This document shows positions 1 through 8,289 of a DNA stretch of 64,000 bases, in pieces. Under the pieces are notes generated by a model that saw only the letters and a program-made list of their open reading frames with translations, made no database searches and was not told where the DNA came from. The DNA comes from Ureibacillus xyleni. GTDB lineage: Bacteria; Bacillota; Bacilli; Bacillales_A; Planococcaceae. Within the stretch, counting starts at the first letter, position 1. Each line of letters begins with the position of its first letter. The translations under genes and the position numbers were made by a program. Location: positions 124,001 to 188,000 of the forward strand of contig NZ_OBMQ01000001.1 of assembly GCF_900217795.1 (NCBI RefSeq), given 5' to 3'.

Positions 1-1
1 A

Positions 2-2206
2 CAAGTTAAACTTACTCTTGCAAGTAAGTTAGTTAATAATATTGACTATACATTAGACATTGCTGCTGATACTTTAGAAGATTATGTTGGAAATAAAAAT
101 GCTGCTACTGCTACTACATTTGTAGGATTCAGCGATACTGTAGCACCTTCATTATCTGCTGTTAAAGTTACTGGTACACAATCAGTAGAATTCGAATTTA
201 ATAAAGATGTTGATGAAGATGTTCGTAACTATACAACAGCTCCTAAAGTTGCAGTATTTGATGTAACTAATGGAGAAACATACTTAGGTACTGTTACTGA
301 TGGCGGTGGAGCAACGGTTGGTACTAATATTGCCCAATCTGATGAAACTGGTCATACAACGGATAAGAAATTCTTAGAAGCAGATTTATCAACTGCTTCA
401 CCTGCTGTAACACTTGCTGCTGGAAAATCTTATAAATTTGTTGTTTCTGGAATTCAAAATTTAGATGGTAAAGCTGCTGGTGAATTAACAAAGACAATTG
501 AAATTCCTGCTGTTAACCTACAAGGTGCTGAAAAAGAAGCGGGTCAAAATAAAAAGGCAATACTTACATTTGATAAAGATGTAAATGTCAATACTGGTGA
601 TTATGTAGTAACAGTATACACTATTGAAAATGGTGAAATTAAATCTACTGAAGTGTTAACTAATACGGGCTTAGATGCTGCTGGATTAAACGCAAAACAG
701 TTACGTGTAACATCTGCTAATAATTTTGATGCAGGTAAAACATATCGTGTAACTATTAATAAAGTTGAGAATGGTCAAAATTTAGATTATGTAAAACTAC
801 AATCAGCAGAGTTTACAGTTGCGGATACTTCAACTAAACCAGTTCTTGAAAGTGCAACGCAAGTTGTAAATTCTGGAAATAAACTTGAATTAGCTTTCAA
901 TACTGAAATTGCTGCAAGCCAAACATTTGACTATGATTTATTCAAAGCTGGTTCTTCTATCCCAGTTGATACTGGTAGAGGTGAAACAAGTGATTTAGTT
1001 AAGAGTGCAGTTGATGGTAAAAAAGCTACTTTAGAATTAAATGCAGGTGTGACTTTAGAAGATGGAGTAAACTATACACTTAAACTTAAAGGTATTGTTG
1101 CTCAAGGACAAGCTTCTTCTGTTGAAGGATTCCAAACAGTTACTTTCACTGGTAAAGACTATGTAGATCCTACTGTATCTGCTATTGAATTAGTTGATGC
1201 TAATACTGTAACATTAAAATTTGATGAAAAAGTTGATATCTCTGGAGTAACTTCATTTGAAGTTCTTGCTCCAAAAGATACTTGGGATGATGCATGGGTA
1301 GCTGCAACTCCAACTTTAGGTGTAGACGGTAAAACAGTAACACTAAAAACAGCTAAACCAATTGCAACTGGATTCGCAGCAAGTAATGCAAACGTAAGAA
1401 TTTCAGGTGTAATCAAAGATAAATCAGCACAAGCAAACGAACTTACAGCTAGCGAATTTGCTACTGATTTAGGATCAGCAACTGCTACTGATAATGCTAA
1501 GCCTGTTGCTATTAAGTCTTATATCGACAACGGCGATAAAGATGTTATCAATGTTCTATTCTCTGAAGAGCTTAATGCAGCTCCAGCAAATGCAGGTTGG
1601 ACATTGAATGGATTTACAGGTTATGCTTTTGATGCTGCTGCATCTCTAGCTTCTGATGAATCAATTGTACAATTAGATTTAGATGGAGATATCAATACAA
1701 TTGCCCTTGATCAATCAGCGTTATCTTTACAATTCACTGGTACAGATGCAGTAGATAAAGCTCAAAATCTTGCAGCTGATGCTTTCTATAACTTAAAAGT
1801 AACTGAAAATGTTAAACCAGGTGCTGGTACTGTGACTGCTGTTGCAACTACTGGTAAAGCAGATGGAGATGTGCAAACTGGTGATACTATCACATTAACA
1901 TTAGATGAGCAAATTTTAACATCTACATTAACTGCTAGTGATATCACAATTACTTTAGATGATGATAGTACTTCTAATGGAGATGCAACTGTATTAACAG
2001 GTAGTGATTTAACTCTAAGTTGGACAAATGATAACACAGTAGTAATTACTATTGCTAAAACTGGTGTAAATGTTGCTTTAGATGGTACAAATGATTCTGC
2101 AACTTTAGATATTGCTGCTGGTACTTTTGAAGATAAGAATAATAACACTAATGCTGGAATCACTGGTAAAGCTATAAGTGGTTTCCAAACTCCTGCTGGA
2201 CCTTAA
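2..2206 (+). CDS. S-layer protein C-terminal cassette 1 (5' end outside window)
   Basis: The frame is open from base 2 to the TAA at 2204-2206, so the first internal ATG (653) is not the start. The product is a Thr/Ala/Val-rich, cysteine-free chain of repeated Ig-like modules of the Big_5/SbsA type; each begins with a strand such as 'VEFEFNKDV', 'LELAFNTEI' or 'VTLKFDEKV' after a 'P.(L/V).(S)A' linker. This architecture is typical of the exported, self-assembling part of Bacillaceae S-layer proteins. No SLH domain or signal peptide is visible; either would lie upstream. Directly after the stop come a terminator hairpin and a group II intron-like RNA, so the stop may be bypassed by splicing. 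It resembles the cassettes ending at 40093 and 57687 in style, not in close sequence. S-layer identity is inferred from architecture. Confidence 0.85.
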   Translation, partial: QVKLTLASKLVNNIDYTLDIAADTLEDYVGNKNAATATTFVGFSDTVAPSLSAVKVTGTQSVEFEFNKDVDEDVRNYTTAPKVAVFDVTNGETYLGTVTDGGGATVGTNIAQSDETGHTTDKKFLEADLSTASPAVTLAAGKSYKFVVSGIQNLDGKAAGELTKTIEIPAVNLQGAEKEAGQNKKAILTFDKDVNVNTGDYVVTVYTIENGEIKSTEVLTNTGLDAAGLNAKQLRVTSANNFDAGKTYRVTINKVENGQNLDYVKLQSAEFTVADTSTKPVLESATQVVNSGNKLELAFNTEIAASQTFDYDLFKAGSSIPVDTGRGETSDLVKSAVDGKKATLELNAGVTLEDGVNYTLKLKGIVAQGQASSVEGFQTVTFTGKDYVDPTVSAIELVDANTVTLKFDEKVDISGVTSFEVLAPKDTWDDAWVAATPTLGVDGKTVTLKTAKPIATGFAASNANVRISGVIKDKSAQANELTASEFATDLGSATATDNAKPVAIKSYIDNGDKDVINVLFSEELNAAPANAGWTLNGFTGYAFDAAASLASDESIVQLDLDGDINTIALDQSALSLQFTGTDAVDKAQNLAADAFYNLKVTENVKPGAGTVTAVATTGKADGDVQTGDTITLTLDEQILTSTLTASDITITLDDDSTSNGDATVLTGSDLTLSWTNDNTVVITIAKTGVNVALDGTNDSATLDIAAGTFEDKNNNTNAGITGKAISGFQTPAGP

Positions 2207-2256
2207 TACGAAACGTTACTTTATAAACTAGTTTACTAGTGAAATAAGTGGAATTA

Positions 2257-2305
2257 GACCTCATGGACAATACTTTAATTAGTAACCCTCCATGAGGTCC
2301 TTTTC
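2257..2305 (+). terminator. Intrinsic terminator after S-layer stop, inside intron copy 1
   Basis: GACCTCATGG pairs perfectly with CCATGAGGTC, followed by CTTTTCT. It lies about 50 nt after the cassette stop and has a counterpart at the same place in copy 2, with changed stem bases. Confidence 0.75.
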
Positions 2306-2870
2306 TAACTATCGTGGTTGGATTCATCAGGGAAGTTCTGATGTGTGAGTAACAGTTCCAAAAGCTCACAAGCCTAATCCTCCTGTATCCAGTGAGAGTC
2401 TATCTACTCTAAGGGGTGAAGTCAGGTGAAGTCGTACTTAGGTGAAATTCCTGAGGCGGGGCTCCTTAAAAAATGACTATGGCTAGGACGACGAATCCAT
2501 GTAGGCTGTATGTGTCAATTACATGTGCGAATATGCTAGGAGTTCACATGTATTTCTATCATCTTTAATGGTGATACGAGCATCCGAACAATTAGGAACT
2601 GTTAAACGGATGATGTGCATACTGTATAGTGGGAGCCTAAGGTCATTAAAAGAAGGGAACAACACGATGGAACGTTTGAAGTCTAGTAGGTGGAGGTTGG
2701 ATAGAACCAGTGATGCCTAGTAGATGGCAGCGGGTTCGTAGTAGTGTCGATCGCTAGCCGTTTGGACTTGCATGGTAACATGTAAGAAGGATAAAACTAG
2801 CAGGAGCGAAGGAACCCAGTCAGTAGTAGATTCTTTATATAAGCTTATTTCCCTATATAAGTTTAAAACA

Positions 2871-2925
2871 AAGGTAGGCGACTCAGACAAGACACTATGT
2901 TTTGTTAGGTTGTCTACCTTTTTTC
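2871..2925 (+). terminator. Terminator-like hairpin in intron domain IV, copy 1
   Basis: AAGGTAG..CGAC pairs with GT.GTCTACCTT and is followed by a T run. It lies just before domain V, where mobile introns usually carry their ORF. Copy 2 has an unrelated hairpin with a T run at the same position. Confidence 0.65.
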
Positions 2926-3025
2926 TTTAGTTTCTACTGTTGACGGATCGCCGTGTGCGGTGAAAGCCGCCTGCACGGTGAAGGCTCGTTCGAAAGCCGT
3001 AAGGTATAAGACGGGAATAGCACAC

Positions 3026-4254
3026 CAGCACCAATTATTGATACGCCACCCACTGCAACATCAGTAATTATTACAGGTACTCCTACTGTGGATACAATAT
3101 TAACTGGAACTTATGTATATAGTGATATCAATGGTGATGTGGAAGGCACTTCAACATTCCGATGGTATGCTGATGGAGTAGCAATTTCTGGAGCAACAGC
3201 AAATACGTATACATTAACAGTTGCTGAAGTAGGAAAAACAATTGAATTTGGCGTAACTCCTGTAAACGCAAAGGCAAGTGGTATTGAAGTGAAGAGTGCA
3301 GCAACTGCTGTTGTAGTTGCACCACCAATTGTAATACCATCAATAATTAATCCTATGTTCCAAAATTTAACCTATAATGGAACTGTCGCTAAAACGTCTG
3401 GTGGTTTAGGTCCAGTAACATACCAAGTAACAACAGGAATACTTCCAAATGGATTAACTTTAAATCCATTTACAGGAGCGATTACTGGCAAACCAACTGT
3501 AACAGGAGCTTATAACTTCACAATAACAGCAACAGATTCTTCACCCGTACCTTTAACTAAAGTACAACAATACGTAGGTACAATTACAAACCCCTTGGTA
3601 TTACATCTAACATTCGATGGTACGACAAATGATTCTTCAGGATATGGCAATCATGGAACAATTATTCATCAGGAGAATGTTGTTTATGATGGAGGTGTAA
3701 TTGGAAATGCCATTAAATTTGGAGGCGTTCGAGCCACTGGAAGTGTGAAAGTGGAACAAAATAGTTCACTTGCATTGAATAATGAAGTTACTTTAGCTTA
3801 TTGGCTGAGAATGGATAGTCATTATGGTGAGTATAACTCGGACGGAAACTATATTGCAAAAGGGAATCATGCTGTTTTTGTTAAAGGTAATGAAGGTCGA
3901 TTAAGTAGTTATATTTATACTGGCGCACATAAAGCTGACCTATGGTATCAACGAAGTCCTGGTAACAAAACAATAATGGTAACTAATCCCTTTACAGTAG
4001 GTGACTGGGTTCATGTAGCGTTTACAATTTCACCAACCCAACAAAAAGGCTATATTAATGGAGTGGAGGTTTCGACTGGAAATCTTATAGTTCCAGCAGA
4101 TTTAACCACATCCAATAATCCCGCTGAACCAATTTATATCGGATGGCTGAATGAACAATATTACGCACTAAATGGGGCAGTGGATGATTTAAGAATGTAT
4201 AACAAAGCGTTATCAGCTAGTGATATTAGTGTACTTTATCAATTACGTAATTAA
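3026..4254 (+). CDS. Downstream exon: Ig/He_PIG plus LamG-like C-terminal module
   Basis: The frame is open from 3010, directly after intron domain VI, and has no ribosome site or credible start; the first ATG (3088) has no Shine-Dalgarno. It should therefore be translated only as a fusion. Modules in order: an Ig/FnIII-like repeat ('LTGTYVYSDINGD..FRWYADG'), a He_PIG putative Ig domain ('LPNGLTLNPFTGAITGKP'), and a concanavalin/laminin-G-like domain of about 200 residues ('LHLTFDGTTNDSSGYGNHG' ... 'AVDDLRMYNKALS'). LamG modules commonly bind glycans or proteins at the cell surface. Removing 2205-3025 would join it in frame to the S-layer cassette through a TCA codon. The fusion is inferred; the domain calls are strong. 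Confidence 0.75.
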
Positions 4255-4481
4255 AAGTCAGAGGAATAGAATCTACTAGGTATTTTAGTTAAATTGCTAA
4301 ACTTTTAGCATAAGGAAAATCGATGCTATTGTTAGATGTCCTGTGTGAAGGGAATAATTCCTGAAATATTTATTAAGTGTTCCATACTTCACCAGTAATA
4401 CCTTGAAAAGTGTAAATCATTTGTATTTTACAGCAAATAGTATTACAAGATAGGATTATTATCTAACAAAAAACAGAAGGG

Positions 4482-4520
4482 AAAGTGAGAATGTCAGTTA
4501 AATGACTATTCTCGCTTTTT
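4482..4520. terminator. Bidirectional terminator
   Basis: GTGAGAAT pairs with ATTCTCGC around a short loop, flanked by a T run on the plus strand and A-rich sequence on the other side. It separates the convergent LamG exon and the YheC/D gene. Confidence 0.6.
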
Positions 4521-4523
4521 TGT

Positions 4524-5624
4524 TTAATATTTACTATTATCTGTGTTAATTTTAAAATGTTTTCCTTTTCTCTGTTCAATAGGATATTTAGCTAATGTCT
4601 CTGCTAACATCTTGGAATAGCTAATTATATGATAGGCTCGTTCTTGTTCTCGCTTTTCTTGGAATGCTATAATTTCAGGACCTGTATTACCCTCAAAAAA
4701 CCAAATCATCTCGTTTTGGTCAATTCCAAAATCTATTGCTAGTTCATTTAAGGAATAAGGATAGAAACTATCAATATGTTTGGTTAGTTGGAAAGCTAAG
4801 TTTTCTAGCTTACTATATAATTTGGTAGCCGTATCTTTACCATAGTTTTCAATGAGAAATTTCTCTCCTTCTAACGTTACTACGCCTTTATAATTGCTGA
4901 TATCAATACCATGCTCTGCAATATCTGCAATCATTTTTAGAATAATCCACTGTGCTTTGGCATTTCGAGCTAAATGTACCCGTATATGAAACGTTTTTCC
5001 ATCGCTCGTATTTGAATAAATAAATGGTTGGATGATGTAATTTCCTTTTCGAATAACATTAAGAATAATTTTATTAGTTGCTTTTAAATCATGACGGGTA
5101 GTGATCGTTTGTTCTTGGAAAATATATTGGCTTTTTTGCTTTTGAGTGACAACAATAATACCATTACCTTTTGATTCATTAGCAGGTTTTAGAATTACCT
5201 TTTTATAGTTGTTTATCATCTCGTTAAAATCACTTAATCGTGTTAATTGTATTGTTGGAATAAGTAGGTATTCAAATTGATTAGCTTCCTGTATCTTTTT
5301 ATAGATGGTTAACTTATCATCGATTAGATGGGAAGTAGTATGTATTTCTTGTTTTAATTTCATTTCTTTCTTGGGTTCTCTTAACTTATCTAAAGAACGA
5401 TTAGATTCGTTAATCATTAAAAGAGGAAATGGTAACTTCTTCTTAATCCATCGCCCCTCTTCGTGTATATCCCCCATAATAGTTTTACTGTCAAAATCTA
5501 CATCATCTATTCCAAAAAAACAAAGTTCTACATTCTGCTCTGCTGCTTCTTTGACATAAAAATTTATTCTATATTGATTTAACACCTTAAATGGATGCTC
5601 ATGATTATAAACCCCGATTAACAT
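4524..5624 (-). CDS. YheC/YheD-family ATP-grasp protein
   Basis: The 366-residue protein matches the YheC/YheD family of spore-forming bacilli: N-terminal 'LIGVYNHEHPF', a middle segment with clustered basic residues, and an ATP-grasp fold with the nucleotide-binding stretch 'ILKPANESKGNGIIVV' at about residues 144-159 and 'FEGNTGPEI' near residue 320. Family members in Bacillus associate with the spore coat or cortex; their chemistry is not well defined, but the fold implies ATP-dependent ligation of a carboxylate. The start has an AAAGGTGAAAG ribosome site. It is transcribed alone, convergent with the S-layer exon. It is one of the few genes here tying the host to endospore formers. Length is normal for the family and no lesion is visible. 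Confidence 0.85.
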   Translation of the reverse strand: MLIGVYNHEHPFKVLNQYRINFYVKEAAEQNVELCFFGIDDVDFDSKTIMGDIHEEGRWIKKKLPFPLLMINESNRSLDKLREPKKEMKLKQEIHTTSHLIDDKLTIYKKIQEANQFEYLLIPTIQLTRLSDFNEMINNYKKVILKPANESKGNGIIVVTQKQKSQYIFQEQTITTRHDLKATNKIILNVIRKGNYIIQPFIYSNTSDGKTFHIRVHLARNAKAQWIILKMIADIAEHGIDISNYKGVVTLEGEKFLIENYGKDTATKLYSKLENLAFQLTKHIDSFYPYSLNELAIDFGIDQNEMIWFFEGNTGPEIIAFQEKREQERAYHIISYSKMLAETLAKYPIEQRKGKHFKINTDNSKY

Positions 5625-5734
5625 TCTTTCACCTTTTCTGTCAGTATGTAATTTATTGTCTGTCTTTAATATTGTAACTATTTTTATTTAATGGGTGTAC
5701 TAAAAGTTGATTTGTTGGAAAATTTATTATGTAA

Positions 5735-5853
5735 AAACCGAATCAACCAACAATTCAACCATATATTATATTCCTAGAATAGCTAATCTAGCTCATTAAG
5801 CCTTACTTCCAAATTACGGAGGTAAGGCTATTTCAATTTTAGGAGGAACTCAT
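5735..5853 (+). promoter_or_regulatory. Conserved promoter/hairpin leader of RadC-like gene, copy 1
   Basis: The sequence holds CATATATTATAT (likely -10 region), then AAGCCTTACTTCC / GGAGGTAAGGCT, a perfect-style hairpin, then TATTTCAATTTTAGGAGG before the ATG at 5854. The same order occurs before 59072 and, split by an IS, at 40741-40786/42473-42524. The stem bases differ but pairing is kept. Confidence 0.6.
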
Positions 5854-5991
5854 ATGGAAAGAGAAAAGCAGCAAACAGCAAAACGTGTTGACATTGTGCA
5901 AGTGAAATTAGTAAGGGAGAAAACGATGTTTTACAAAAAATTCCGCATTCGTTCCCCACATGATGCTTATGAATTAATGAAGGAATTTTAA
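5854..5991 (+). pseudogene. Truncated RadC-like (JAB/MPN) gene remnant
   Basis: An ATG after AGGAGG opens 45 codons and ends at TAA (5989-5991). The product 'MEREKQQTAKRVDIVQVKLV' and the later 'FRIRSPHDAYELMKEF' align with the first 45 residues or so of the intact protein at 59072 ('..AKRIQLVDVVLERKG..VRSPEDAANIIRDF'). The catalytic JAMM half is missing. What follows (5993 on) is unrelated and starts with a 23-bp sequence repeated at 6946, so the gene was probably cut by insertion of the 6.0-6.97 kb segment. The ribosome site and leader are intact, so a short peptide could still be made. Confidence 0.65.
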
Positions 5992-5992
5992 T

Positions 5993-6015
5993 CCACGGTA
6001 ACGGTTTTCGTGACT
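5993..6015. repeat. Direct repeat flanking HEPN gene pair (left)
   Basis: CCACGGTAACGGTTTTCGTGACT-type sequence, matching 6946-6968 at 19 of 23 positions by eye in the same orientation. The pair brackets the 6134-6930 genes and could be an attachment-like site. Confidence 0.45.
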
Positions 6016-6133
6016 CAAAGAAAAAGTCAAGATTAAATCCAATTTATATTAAAGAGGATATTGTAAAATAGTAGTAGGTGAAAACGTAGAGATATCATAT
6101 TAGGAGAAAAGAAAACGATGAAAAGGTGGAAAA

Positions 6134-6613
6134 ATGGTGCCTGATACTACTTTAAAAGAAAATTATATAGTTTATAAAATTGAGGGGCTAAATAATTGCA
6201 AATTACAAAATGTGGTTAAATTGAATTTTGATGATAGTATTTTTGAGCAGGTGGAGATTAGTAGTAACCTTAAAGAAATAAAACTTTATTTTGATAGTGA
6301 AGAGGATACAAATAATATCATTGAAAAAGCGAACACAGTTCTGTTTGAAATTTTTAAGAGGTTGATATTAAACAAAGAAATTGATATTTCTATACCTGAA
6401 TACAATGTAGATGTGGTTCGTATAGGAAATGAAGATATTACACAATTGCAAATTAATGAGAGAATTGCTATAAGAGACGAGTTTCGAATGCAAAGATCTT
6501 TTGATGCAAAGGTATTTTTAGAAGAAGTGCTAAGTGGTAATAACCTAGTAACAGACGCTAATAAGTTATTGTATCGTAAACTGTTAAGTATTATGAGAAA
6601 CCCAGAAGAGTAG
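6134..6613 (+). CDS. Hypothetical protein, N-terminal part of a split HEPN-like protein
   Basis: I do not recognise the 159-residue product by name. It is acidic, with alternating beta-type segments ('KLNFDDSIFEQVEIS', 'EIKLYFDSEE') followed by a helical C-terminus ending 'LLYRKLLSIMRNPEE'. The stop overlaps the GTG of the next frame (6613). The next product starts with 'LYDFLMEIV' and carries a HEPN signature, a layout seen in single proteins of about 260 residues. So the two frames are probably one gene broken by a one-base change, or a translationally coupled pair. The segment is flanked by 23-bp direct repeats at 5993 and 6946. The start has only a weak purine-rich site (AAAAGGTGGAAAA). 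Confidence 0.55.
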   Translation: MVPDTTLKENYIVYKIEGLNNCKLQNVVKLNFDDSIFEQVEISSNLKEIKLYFDSEEDTNNIIEKANTVLFEIFKRLILNKEIDISIPEYNVDVVRIGNEDITQLQINERIAIRDEFRMQRSFDAKVFLEEVLSGNNLVTDANKLLYRKLLSIMRNPEE

Positions 6614-6930
6614 TGAAATTTATGGTGCTATATGATTTCCTAATGGAGATTGTTTCTAAAAATAAGCCACGAAAGGAGCAAAAAAATGTTTCTGACTTTA
6701 TAAGGGAAAATGGGTTTAATGTTGGGATAAATCATGTTGTGTTTCGAACTACACGGAGAGAAAATAGTGATTTTTTAGAAGATGATTTTACATATTATCG
6801 AAATGAAATAGCACACGCAGAATTTCAAAATGACTTCGCTAAATATGAGACATTATCTTCAGCAGTCACAAATGTATTAATTAATAAATTGTTAGAAGTA
6901 ATTCATTTCGGGATACAAAATTTAGAGTAA
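6613..6930 (+). CDS. HEPN-motif protein (C-terminal part of split gene?)
   Basis: The 105-residue product contains 'YYRNEIAHAEF' at about residues 61-71, an R-x4-H motif of the kind that forms the RNase site in HEPN domains, within a helical context ('LYDFLMEIV', 'INKLLEVIHFGIQ'). HEPN proteins act as toxins or in antiviral defence, often through RNA cleavage. The GTG at 6613 overlaps the previous stop and has no separate ribosome site, so translation should depend on coupling or frameshifting from the upstream frame. There is no adjacent MNT nucleotidyltransferase, the usual antitoxin of HEPN toxins. The HEPN call rests on the motif and helical pattern only. Confidence 0.5.
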   Translation: MKFMVLYDFLMEIVSKNKPRKEQKNVSDFIRENGFNVGINHVVFRTTRRENSDFLEDDFTYYRNEIAHAEFQNDFAKYETLSSAVTNVLINKLLEVIHFGIQNLE

Positions 6931-6945
6931 ATAAACTGCACTGAA

Positions 6946-6968
6946 CCACGGGAAGGGTTTTCATGACT
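6946..6968. repeat. Direct repeat flanking HEPN gene pair (right)
   Basis: Partner of 5993-6015 in the same orientation, beginning CCACGGGAAGGGTTTTC. Confidence 0.45.
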
Positions 6969-7161
6969 AATTGGGGAATTTTCTTGATTGTTTGATGATA
7001 TTTGAAACCCTTTGTATAGGGTATATTGAACTAGAAAATTCTGCTTGAGAGAAATCACTTGCAGGGTTTTTCTTTATCTAAAATGAGTTGGCATTGATGG
7101 TATATATTTGTAAATAGTTAATGAGTATAATAGAAGTATAAAAAACGTAAGGGGGATTTAA

Positions 7162-8205
7162 ATGACAAAAATAATATCACTCTTTAATCACAAGGGAGGA
7201 GTAAGTAAGACCACAACAACATTTCATTTAGGTTGGATTTTAGCAGAACAGGGAAAGAAGGTTTTAATAGTCGACACAGACCCACAATGTAATCTTACTG
7301 GCGTTAGTTTAAGTTTATCAGGAAATAACAATTTTGAACAATTTTATACTGACTCTAATATTGATAATATTAGGGATGCCTTAAATCCAGTATTTGAGGG
7401 AAGACCTATACCACTAAAACCAGCAAGGTGTTATGAATTCCCAAATAGAAAAGGATTGTTTTTGTTACCAGGTCATATTGGATTTGCAGAATACGATGTT
7501 TCAATAGGAATCGCTCAAGAGTTGACTGGCAGCCTTAAAATGACTCAGAATATTCCGGGTGCTATTAGTCATTTATTTAGAATTACAGCAGAGGAATATA
7601 TGTTTGATTACATACTAATTGATATGAGTCCTAGTGTAAGTGCTACGAATGCAAACTTATTAATGCAAAGTGACTATTTTATTGTTCCATGTAGCCCTGA
7701 TTATTTTTGTAATATGGCGATTAATTCTCTAAGTAAAGTAATACCAAATTGGAATAAGACTTATGATAATTTGAAAAAACATCCGGTCTTTAGTGAGGCA
7801 ATATATAAATTACCAAATACAAGACCTAAATTTATAGGTACAATCCAGCAAAGGTATAGACCGAGAAATGGTGGTCCAGCAAGGGCATTTAAGCAGTGGA
7901 TTGATAGAATAAATGAAAATGTTAATACCAGTCTTGTCCCTATATTAAAGGAAAATGAAATGATTATTAAAGATAATTTGTTTAAGGAAGTTGGTACACC
8001 TGAAGAACCTTATAATATAATTAATTTGGCGGATTTTAATGGATTGATCGCTCAATCACAAAAGTATAATGTTCCTATATTTGCGTTAACACCTGAGCAA
8101 ATAGAACAAGTTGGAAGAGTACTTGAGAATTCAGAGAACTCAAGGGATGAATTTCATAAGACTTTTACAAGGCTAGCTCAGATAGTAATAGGTTTAACTT
8201 CATAA
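7162..8205 (+). CDS. ParA/MinD-like ATPase (Walker A type with signature Lys)
   Basis: The 347-residue protein opens with 'FNHKGGVSKTTTTFHLG', the deviant Walker A motif (KGGxxKTT) of ParA/Soj ATPases at residues 8-24. It continues with 'VLIVDTDPQCN' (Walker A', about 33-43) and 'YILIDMSPSVSATN' (Walker B, about 151). It is longer than plasmid ParA, with an extra C-terminal region ('RYRPRNGGPARAFKQWI') seen in stand-alone chromosomal or defence-associated ParA-like proteins. No ParB-like gene or obvious parS repeats follow; instead a GIY-YIG protein starts 84 bp downstream on the same strand. A strong AAGGGGGAT ribosome site supports the start. A partner role for the downstream gene is inferred from adjacency. 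Confidence 0.85.
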   Translation: MTKIISLFNHKGGVSKTTTTFHLGWILAEQGKKVLIVDTDPQCNLTGVSLSLSGNNNFEQFYTDSNIDNIRDALNPVFEGRPIPLKPARCYEFPNRKGLFLLPGHIGFAEYDVSIGIAQELTGSLKMTQNIPGAISHLFRITAEEYMFDYILIDMSPSVSATNANLLMQSDYFIVPCSPDYFCNMAINSLSKVIPNWNKTYDNLKKHPVFSEAIYKLPNTRPKFIGTIQQRYRPRNGGPARAFKQWIDRINENVNTSLVPILKENEMIIKDNLFKEVGTPEEPYNIINLADFNGLIAQSQKYNVPIFALTPEQIEQVGRVLENSENSRDEFHKTFTRLAQIVIGLTS

Positions 8206-8289
8206 AATGATGCCTGGCTAATTAATAATATTGAGGGACCATTGTGAATTACATTTATAAAATCAGTTATAAATAGAGGTGAAAGAACC

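Larger units (their letters stand above)
2205..3025 (+). ncRNA. ORF-less group II intron-like RNA, copy 1
   Basis: Domain V lies at about 2949-2980: a CGC catalytic-triad position, a helix capped by a GAAA loop, a two-base bulge (CT) and the closing strand GCACGGTG. Domain VI follows, pairing CTCGT with ACGGG near 3011-3015 and offering a bulged branch-site A. Domain I landmarks are a GGGGTGAAGTC segment near 2414 and the GGGAAC..CGATGGAACG segment near 2655. There is no reverse transcriptase; the body is only about 0.8 kb. The copy at 57686-58599 shares this architecture with compensatory base changes. The 3' end (..AC|CAG) is inferred from alignment of the two copies. The 5' end is uncertain: 2204/2205 gives an in-frame fusion, while a GTGAG motif at 2392 lies where a canonical 5' boundary would be expected. 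Confidence 0.75.

Noticed and set aside
1159-2163. Minus-strand frames in S-layer cassettes (also 37618-37908, 39328-39600 and 55842-56054)
   Set aside because: Antisense shadows of biased Thr/Ala/Val coding sequence, without ribosome sites.
2392-2396. GTGAG as the actual 5' splice site of intron copy 1 (and 57876 in copy 2)
   Set aside because: It sits where a canonical 5' boundary would lie relative to the GGGGTGAAGTC segment, but cutting there leaves the S-layer stop and terminator in the mRNA and gives no fusion. I kept it as an alternative boundary rather than the main call.
2590-2599. EBS1 loop of copy 1 pairing with the exon end
   Set aside because: The loop ATTAGGAAC pairs only weakly (about 3-4 bp) with sequence near the stop codon, unlike the 6-bp match in copy 2. 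It is not used as evidence.
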